Shown here piece after piece: positions 57,430 through 64,000 of a stretch of 64,000 nucleotides of DNA. The position numbers were made by a program, and so were the translations under genes. This DNA is from Hemerocallis citrina. Its lineage: Eukaryota; Streptophyta; Magnoliopsida; Asparagales; Asphodelaceae. The notes beneath the pieces were generated by a model. It was not told the origin of the DNA and ran no database searches. It saw only the letters and a program-made list of their open reading frames with translations. How positions within the stretch are numbered: the first letter of the stretch is position 1; every line of letters begins with the position of its first letter. The stretch covers positions 142,786,941 to 142,850,940 of the forward strand of contig CM030361.1 in assembly GCA_017893485.1 (NCBI GenBank), read 5' to 3'.

Positions 57430-59676
57430 GGAGGCGTTTGGGATGCGGATTGGAGAATTCCCAGGAATTAGTGGATTCCCAAGAATATGAGGATGTGAAT
57501 GAAGATTCTCGGAAATGTTGCAATACTGTGTTTGGTATACGACATTACATGTCTGAAAATACTTTATTACTGTGTTTGGTATAGAACAATTCATTCCCAT
57601 CAATCTATCTCTATAGTAAACATTACCTAAAACACCCTTTTGGCTTTATTTAAAAATAAATAAATATAAAAGTTATCTAATTTAGTAATTAATGTATAAA
57701 TTAATGAAATGTCTTAAATTGTTGTATAATTTCAATGAGACTTTGTACAAATAAATATAAAAGTTATCTAATTTAATAATTGATGTATATATTAATGAAA
57801 TGTCTTAAATTGCTATACAAGTTTATATGTTTGAGACTTTGTAAATCTTCCTCTAAAATTATGTATAATTTCAATGACTTCATATTCACACGTAAAAGCT
57901 TCATATTTTTATATAAACGTTAGTAAACTTTGAAGTATTGCCAGACTAACCATTGGCATTATAAACATTTTCTAATATTTCCTGTGAAGATTCAAATTGG
58001 TACTCAAAACTATATTCAAAACTCTTATAAGAGCAAGTGAGATAGATCGATTTATCAGCTAATTGAGAAAGTTATAGCATACTAACATATAGCTTCTTGT
58101 TTCCATAGTCAAGTCAGTCCGTCTTTGCAGTACTTCTTGCAACAAATTCATTTTCCCATGCTTTTCGGCATTAGAAATCATTTCGGAGATTGATTCTTTT
58201 AGGTATGCTATGGATTGATCCGTCATGTCCTCAAATATCCTGCCAACTACTTGGAGTGGTTCTGATATAATCTTGGTGATGATCCTCTCGAAACCACCAC
58301 CATTGAGGACTAGCTGATCTCCATCATGTTGCTCGCTCCTAAAGATGCTGTTGCTGCTTCTCTCACTTGTGAGAAGCCTCGTATCCTTATGTTCAGACTT
58401 AGTATCACGAGATCCCTGACTCTAAGCTGGAGATTGTTGCCTTGGAAGACTAGATTGTCGTGATAGATTGTTGGGGTTTGGACTCTGCTGAAAATTTTGA
58501 GCTTGAAGTGAAGTATGACTAGGGTGGTTACTATTCATAAGAATTCTGTGAAATAGTGACCCACCTCCTCCCTTGGATTTTGGCTCATTTGAAGTCTGAG
58601 CTTGCCATATAGTTGAACCATTTGAAACCTGATCCACTCCTCCAAATAACGGACGGCTCCCTACTGACTGCTCAAAGTTATCCAACGAATTCTGTGTCAA
58701 GGAACAACTAGGATTGTGAACAAATGTCTGAGAACCCGAAAACGAGATTGAATTTGTGAACCCATCTGACATTGTACGAAATGATGACGGAAAAGATTGG
58801 AAACTCGTCGCACGACTTGGGGAAGTAGGCTTTCGTAAACCACCAAACAACCTAAGAGAAAGATCCAATGTCTCTAATTTTGCCTCATCATCCTTTTGCT
58901 TTTCTACAACAATCCCACCACTACTCGGTCTCAAAACACTAGGAAACAGCAGCACACAAAGAGTCAAGTAGCAACAGCAAACATAGAGACTGTAGCAACC
59001 ACAGCAGGCAAGGAGGAGGTCGACGTTGGCTGGTGACGTTGGCAGCAGGACAGGGGAGCGGAGACTGGATGGGCGGCGATGGCGCGTCGACTGGTGGTCG
59101 ACGGCGAGGTCGAAGTCGAGCGGGAACAGGAGCAGCCAAGGGGGAATTTCGATCTGGGTGTTGGGTCGACGGGAGAGGGAGCAAGGGGGGTCGACAGCCT
59201 GGGCGAGGGTGGCACTCGCCAAGGGGAGTCTTCGAAAGGGGTCGCCGGAGGTGGGGGCTAGCCGAGGAAGATGGACGGGGAAAGAACAGAGGATGGGTTC
59301 TGTGGATTCCGGCATCGATAGCGGAAGAGAAGGGGTTCGGCCTGGCTGTGGTGGTGGCTGAGCAGGGGGGGTCGAAGACAGGTGGCGACGGAGGTGGGAA
59401 AGTCGCCGGAGAAGGAGGGTGTTTTCGGTTGGGACAAGGTTATATGATAATCCGGGATGGTGTTTTGGGTATGCAATAATCTCACTTATTTTTTATGTGG
59501 AGGAATCCACAAATCTCACTCTTTTCAAGGGGAATGTTCATCCTTCCAAACTAATTATTTTGATAACCATGGGAATTTAAGAATATTTACAGAACTATAC
59601 CAATGTCTTACCAAACCAGGTAATCAATATGGTAATCCTGGATTACCTTATACATTTCCGCGTACCAAACGCCCCC
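57430..59676. mobile_element. PIF/Harbinger-type element with gene fragment
   Basis: Inverted ends GGAGGCGTTTGG (57430) and GGGGGCGTTTGG (reverse of 59665-59676), with further imperfect pairing of about 23 bp, and TTA duplications at 57427-57429 and 59677-59679, as for PIF/Harbinger. Sub-terminal AT-rich arms hold no transposase. The centre carries an OBERON4-like coding fragment, so it fits the Pack-TYPE pattern. Confidence 0.75.
58080..59315 (-). pseudogene. OBE4: OBERON4/TITANIA-like fragment in a chimeric frame
   Basis: Minus-strand frame from ATG 59315-59313, with one in-frame TAG at 58424-58422, and readable to about 58080. The first 130 residues look like translated leader or filler DNA. 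From about 58905 the sequence resembles the N-terminal half of OBE4/TTA2-type PHD proteins, which act in meristem establishment: EAR-like LDLSLRL, VHNPSCSLTQNS, SVGSRPLFGGVDQVSNGS, LSRQSSLPRQQSP, then after the stop ERSSNSIFRSEQHDGDQLVL, GGFERIITKIISEP and IAYLKESISEMISNAEKHGK. It ends before the PHD finger. Homology is from memory; the best test is a protein search. Confidence 0.8.
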
Positions 59677-59679
59677 TTA

Positions 59680-59904
59680 GGGTTCGTTTGGATTGGGTTT
59701 TAAAAACAGTTTTCAGTTTTTAAAATCAAAACACAGGGTAATTTTGTTTGGATATAAATTTTTCGAAAACTCATTTTAAAAATTCACACTCGAAACCTTT
59801 GTTTAAAATAAGTTTTTTTGAAAAGTGAAAAAATATGTTTTCTGAGATAAGTTTTTTCATTTATCAACCAACATACTGTATTTATATACTAGATTTGCCC
59901 GTGG
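59680..59904. other. AT-rich spacer
   Basis: Starts GGGTTCGTTTGGATTGGG, which may be the end of another small repeat, and finishes with ACTAGATTTGCCCGTGGG just before the truncated gypsy. No gene. Confidence 0.4.
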
Positions 59905-59964
59905 GTAAGAAGTGGTTCGCCATTCGGAACTGCTCCTACAACCGTTGAATCTCACTTAAACAAG

Positions 59965-60345
59965 AAGTTCGGAGCTCACAACTCTCTCCTAGAGTTGCTC
60001 CTCAAACTTGACTCTCAAATGGCTCTCTCCTTGAGCCATGTTCTTCGCTTCGCTCACCTCCAAGGCAGACCTCTTCTCAACAAGTTCGGAGCTCACAACT
60101 CTCTTCTAGAGTTGCTCCTCAAACTTGTCTTCCAAATGGCTCTCCTAGAGCCAAGCTCTTCGCTCCGCCCACCTCCAAAGCGGACCTCTTCTCAGCGAGT
60201 TCAGAGCTCAAAACTCTCCCCTAGAGTTGCTCCTCAAACTTGTCTCCCAAATGGCTCTCTCCTAGAGCCAAGCTCTTCGCTCTGCTCGCCTCCATAGCGG
60301 GCCTCTTCTAAGCGAGTTCGGAGCTCAAAACTCTCCCATAGAGTT
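59965..60345 (+). repeat. Tandem array, truncated Tat copy
   Basis: About four units with GAGTTGCTCCTCAAACTTG and TTCGGAGCTCACAACTCTC; counterpart, reversed, of the 117-bp array at 43281-43560. Confidence 0.8.
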
Positions 60346-61399
60346 GCTCCTTGCACTCACCTCAAAGAATGGGTCTTCCCATGGCTCTTACAAGGATCTT
60401 CCTGACACATCTTCTCCACCCCTAGGAGTGGAGCTCCTCTTCAAAAATCCCCAAGACCAAAACACTCCTCAACTTCATCAAGAGAAGGATATTGCCGGGC
60501 AATTTTGACCATGAAGAAGGGCAAATCTTCATCCCACTCCTAAAGAGAAGTTGTAGATCTTCGAGTTAGCTTCGAAACGTGGGGTCACACGCCCCGATCG
60601 GACCTCCATAGCACCGGAAAAGTGGATCGCAACACAGCTACGCCGAGCTCTTCACCTCGCCGAGCTTCGTCCAATATGTCGACCCCCTGCCTCGTTGAGC
60701 TCCGACCCCTCCTCCGTCGTCGAGCTCACCTCGATGAGCCCTGCCATGACCGAGCTACAACGTCGATCTGCCGGGGCACTGACCTCCATATTGGGGAAAA
60801 AACATCCCCGAGCTCCTTGGACCGTCAGATCATCCAGATATTCGTGCCATGGCTGATGGATGACTCAAATTTTGCCACGTCTCCACAAAACGACAAGATA
60901 ACGTTTTCTCAAAATCTGAGCCTCTTGCCTTGTGATTCGCGCCATGATCGTGATCAACCGTCCAGATGGAGCCACGTAGCTCGGATCTGGATCTACCGAA
61001 CTACAAAGTGGCAAAAAATGCACCTCAAATTCCGTGCTCGGATTTGCCGTACAAGAAGCAACCCAAAAGCAGAAAAAGAAAAAGAGGTGAAGGGGTAAAC
61101 GGGTCGGACCCAAACCCGTTGGGACACCCAAACTGACCCGTTCTCCTACCTCTTCTTCTCTTCCACCTTTCCCGCCAAAAAAAAGGGGAACCAAAAGAAA
61201 AAACAATTCTGAAATGGTGAAACCCACTGTCGAGCTCACCACCTTCATGAGCTACACCGAAGCTCAGAACTCCTACTTCTACGCCGAGCGTCGCCATGGC
61301 GTCGAGCTCCATGACCTTCGCCAAGCCCCATCTCCAACCTCACGCTGCCAAGCTCGACCCCATCTCCTTCAACACCGAGCTCACCTCCATTCCTCGCCG

Positions 61400-61740
61400 A
61401 GCTCCAAGGTTCCGACCTATCCTCTGTCGTCGAGCCCACCTCGATGAGTTCTGCCATGGCTGAGCTCCACTTCGTCGAGCTCTCCTTCACTGCGTCGAGC
61501 CGCCACAGTCGAAGCTCGAACTCCGCCAACTACGCCATGGCCGAGCTCTAACCTCAGTCCCCATCCTGAGCTCCAAAGCCCATCATCGAGCTCTCCTCCG
61601 TCGTCGAGCCCACCTCGATGAGTTCCGCCATGGCTGAGCTCCACTTCGTCGAGCTCTCCTTCAATGCGTCGAGCCACCACAGTCGAAGCTCGAACTCCGC
61701 CAATTCCGCCATGGCCGAGCTCCCCATCCTGAGCTCCAAA
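61400..61740 (+). repeat. ~174-bp duplication in GAGCTC region
   Basis: The block with GAGTTCTGCCATGGCTGAGC at about 61446 recurs at about 61620, including CGAAGCTCGAACTCCGCCAA. Frames on both strands are a by-product. Confidence 0.75.
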
Positions 61741-62714
61741 ACCCATCGTCAACCTCACTCCACGACGTCGAGCCTCCACAGTTGAAGCTCGAGCTCTCCT
61801 CGTCGACCCCAACTCTGAGCTCCAATAGCGAGCTCCGAGCTTCCCCGTCGACATCTCTCGCGAGCTGACGAAGGTCGAAAAAGGGAGACGAGATGAAGAA
61901 AAAGAAATGGAGCGGGGAAGAAGAAAAAAAATAAAATTGTGCCACGTGGCGGTTAACGCCTTCGTTGACCACGCCACGTGGCATCTTCTGAGTGGTTGGC
62001 GCCGGGTGCCGAGCTGCCGACGTACCGAGCTCGAAATTGGAGAAAAAATGCTGCTGACCTACACGCACCGTTCGATTGTCTCAAAATTCGCGCCACGACA
62101 CGATCGATGCTCAAAAACTCACCACGTGTCTAGAAAATGATCCACTTTGCGATGCGCGCCATCTGATCATTATCGACGCTCAGAAACGTGCCGAGTGTCC
62201 AGAGCATGATCTGCTTTGCGATGCGCACCATCTGATCACGATCGACGTCCAAAAATGTGCCACGCATCCAAGTAATAATTAATTAATTAATTAATTAATT
62301 AATTTGTATTAATTATTTTAAAAAATCTGAAAAAATATTTAAAAATCGAAAAAATTTAATTAAAAAATTCTAAAAATAATTATTAATTCAGAAAATAATT
62401 TTAAAATTCTAAAAAATATAATTATTAAATTAGAATAACTAATTAATATTTTCGATAATTATTTATTTAATTCGAAAAATGAATAAAAAATTCAAAAAAA
62501 TGAGAAAAAATTCAGAAAAATCTGGAAAAATCACTAAAAATTTAGAAAATTCTGAGGATATTTTTGGGCATTTTACAAGCCCAGAATAACACCGTTACAC
62601 CCCGTGCAAGATCCAAACTCCCTTAAGAACACCGATAAAATCCCGTATGCCATTAGAATAACAAAACTACTCCTTAAAGACTGTAAAACTCAGTCTCCAG
62701 GAGTAGGGGGCTCG

Positions 62715-63298
62715 TGATATGGCTAAAAATCGGATTAAATCGGGACCGTTCGAATTGGACACGAATCTTAAAGCTCAGGGGTAAAACGGTAATTTTACCT
62801 ACAAACAGGTCTGAAATGGGAACTGGGTCTTTCTTCAAAGCCCAATAACCCATGAATGGATCTGTCTTACTGGGTGTGGGTCCCAACCCGTTACAAACCA
62901 GTTCAAAAGGATAAAGAAGAATTCGGATTCATAATTATCCCTAAGAAGTGATCTTAACCGCTTCTATCCATTCACACCGGAAAGTAGAGATATGTTCTTA
63001 TCTTGAAACGGATCCCTAAGGCGACTATAAATACCCCTCTCCCCCCACTGATATGAGGTAATCAATACTTTTCCAGTTTAAGTTCTTGCTTAATCATTCA
63101 GATTACTGACAAGAGCGTCGGAGGGTGCGTCGTCGGGATCCATCCCGGTGTCTCGGACTTTTTGCAGGTTCGCAGCAGCGGTAAGAGACCAAGTCAACAC
63201 ATCGGTGAAGGTCAACAGGTCAACAGGTTTGCTTTATTGTTTTCTCCCAGAATCAACAAATTCATCTGTTTGCTCCCACACCAAAATCAGCAGCAACA
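62715..63298 (+). repeat. 3' LTR of truncated Tat copy
   Basis: Starts TGATATGGCT, ends CAGCAACA; 584 bp, with polypurine tract GAGTAGGGGGCTCG before it and TATAAATA near 63027. Three W-box cores (GTCAA) at 63195-63228. Confidence 0.95.
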
Positions 63299-63300
63299 CA

Positions 63301-63530
63301 CGTATATCCCTATAACCCTATTATTCAAAGTTCATATTATTTAGGGTATTTTTTAACCGATCCAAGTCCGGTTCTGGATCCAGGTCCGAGTATGGTCTAT
63401 TTTGAGCAGATCCGGACCCGAATTCAAAATTGCAACGAGTCTTATTTTAGGACCTGGACCCGTATAGATTGGGTTTGTTCCAATTCAATGCCGGGTCCCG
63501 ATGAGGTCCGGGTACCAGGTATTTATACTA
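63301..63530. repeat. GGATCCGG-type repeat, second copy
   Basis: Homologous to 35165-35345: both contain CCTATAACCCTATTATTCAA, a GGTATTTTTTAAC stretch, then GTATAGATYGGGTTTGTTCC. Part of a dispersed non-autonomous element interrupted or bordered by the gypsy copy. Confidence 0.7.
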
Positions 63531-64000
63531 ATGCCATTCACCACTCTGGAGATTATTTTCTTGGCAACTGATTCCCATCTGTAAACTTTTTTATAAAATA
63601 TCTATTATTTCTTTGTCATGGTCCTTTTTGCAATTCAAAATTCAGCAAGATTTTATATCAAAATTTGTCTAGATATTTTAAATCTGAAGGACTGAAAAGT
63701 TGATCGGTCGCTCCCTGCATAAAATCTCATCGTTAACTCTAGAAATTAAATTGAGACAGGTTACTTGCAAAAAATAATCATTACTTTTAAAAATTATAGA
63801 GATTACCTGACTAAGATCCAGCCGAGACCGAATTTTTTACCAAACTATCCCACTTTTTGTAAGTATGTACGGAACTATTCCCGTTTGAAAATTTAATACC
63901 AAAACATTTCTGTCGCTAACTGAGTTAGCGCGCCTAGTAATTTTCTTCACGCTAACTCAATTAGCATGCTGCAGGGGATACAATTTTCTTCATCTTGTTT
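63531..64000. other. AT-rich intergenic DNA
   Basis: No coding feature. Two GCTAACTCAGTTAGC-like inverted phrases (63915-63970) are seen, of unknown meaning. Confidence 0.5.

Larger units (their letters stand above)
59905..63298 (+). mobile_element. 5'-truncated non-autonomous Tat gypsy
   Basis: The reverse complement of this stretch is homologous to 39943-43640: remnant of the tandem array (TTCGCCATTCGGAACTGCTC at 59915), array of GAGCTC-type phrases, the AT-rich block, polypurine tract and 3' LTR. Everything 5' of the array (5' LTR, primer site, gag) is missing. Internal stretches differ in length from the other copy. No coding feature is supported. The left junction falls inside a repeat unit. 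Confidence 0.85.

Noticed and set aside
59026..59485. Gly/Arg-rich plus-strand ORFs of up to 148 codons
   Set aside because: Shadows opposite the chimeric OBERON4-like frame in GC-rich DNA; no recognisable domain.

Overview
The window is repeat-rich, gene-poor nuclear DNA of a flowering plant. I infer this from Tat-type Ty3/gypsy elements with two RNase H domains, L1-type LINEs, TRIMs, hAT and PIF/Harbinger-type DNA elements, and degraded copies of plant genes (an AHK3-like cytokinin receptor, an OBERON4/TITANIA-like fragment, a plant-type ANTH exon). The species cannot be fixed from the sequence. I found no intact host protein-coding gene.

Layout. 1-3890: AT-rich DNA that may belong to a long, degraded LTR on the minus strand. 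3896-20218: a TRIM on the minus strand (5-bp target duplication GGGGT) whose 3' LTR was split at its (TA)n tract by a 14.7-kb Tat gypsy element (4349-19032) and by a 360-bp foldback MITE (19131-19490). The gypsy element carries a gag-pol frame with three lesions, two tandem arrays, and between integrase and the 3' LTR an antisense, spliced gene with its own TATA box. 20858-23002: 5'-truncated LINE. 23700-34768: near full-length LINE with an 18-bp target duplication, split at the RT active-site region by a 3.28-kb LTR-like unit (29647-32924) that contains a two-unit tRNA-like SINE.

34787-39942: small repeats, a candidate solo LTR, a PHF5A-like retropseudogene (37070-37411), a second TRIM (37506-39258) and an exon-like fragment of an unrecognised gene. 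39943-46710: a non-autonomous relative of the Tat element, on the minus strand, keeping LTRs, primer site and a broken gag but no pol. 48110-53177: a ten-exon AHK3-like cytokinin-receptor pseudogene on the minus strand with stops and frameshifts in most exons. 53646-57307: an hAT-type element with perfect ends that holds a solo LTR and an ANTH-domain exon. 57430-59676: a PIF/Harbinger-type element carrying an OBERON4-like fragment. 59905-63298: the 3' half of another non-autonomous Tat element, in the opposite orientation to the 39943-46710 copy.

The most notable material is: the antisense transcription unit and hairpin-bearing 57-bp array inside the Tat element; the apparent autonomous/non-autonomous partnership among the three Tat copies; two neighbouring DNA transposons that each captured host gene pieces just upstream of the dead cytokinin receptor; and a nest of insertions whose order can be read from exact target duplications.
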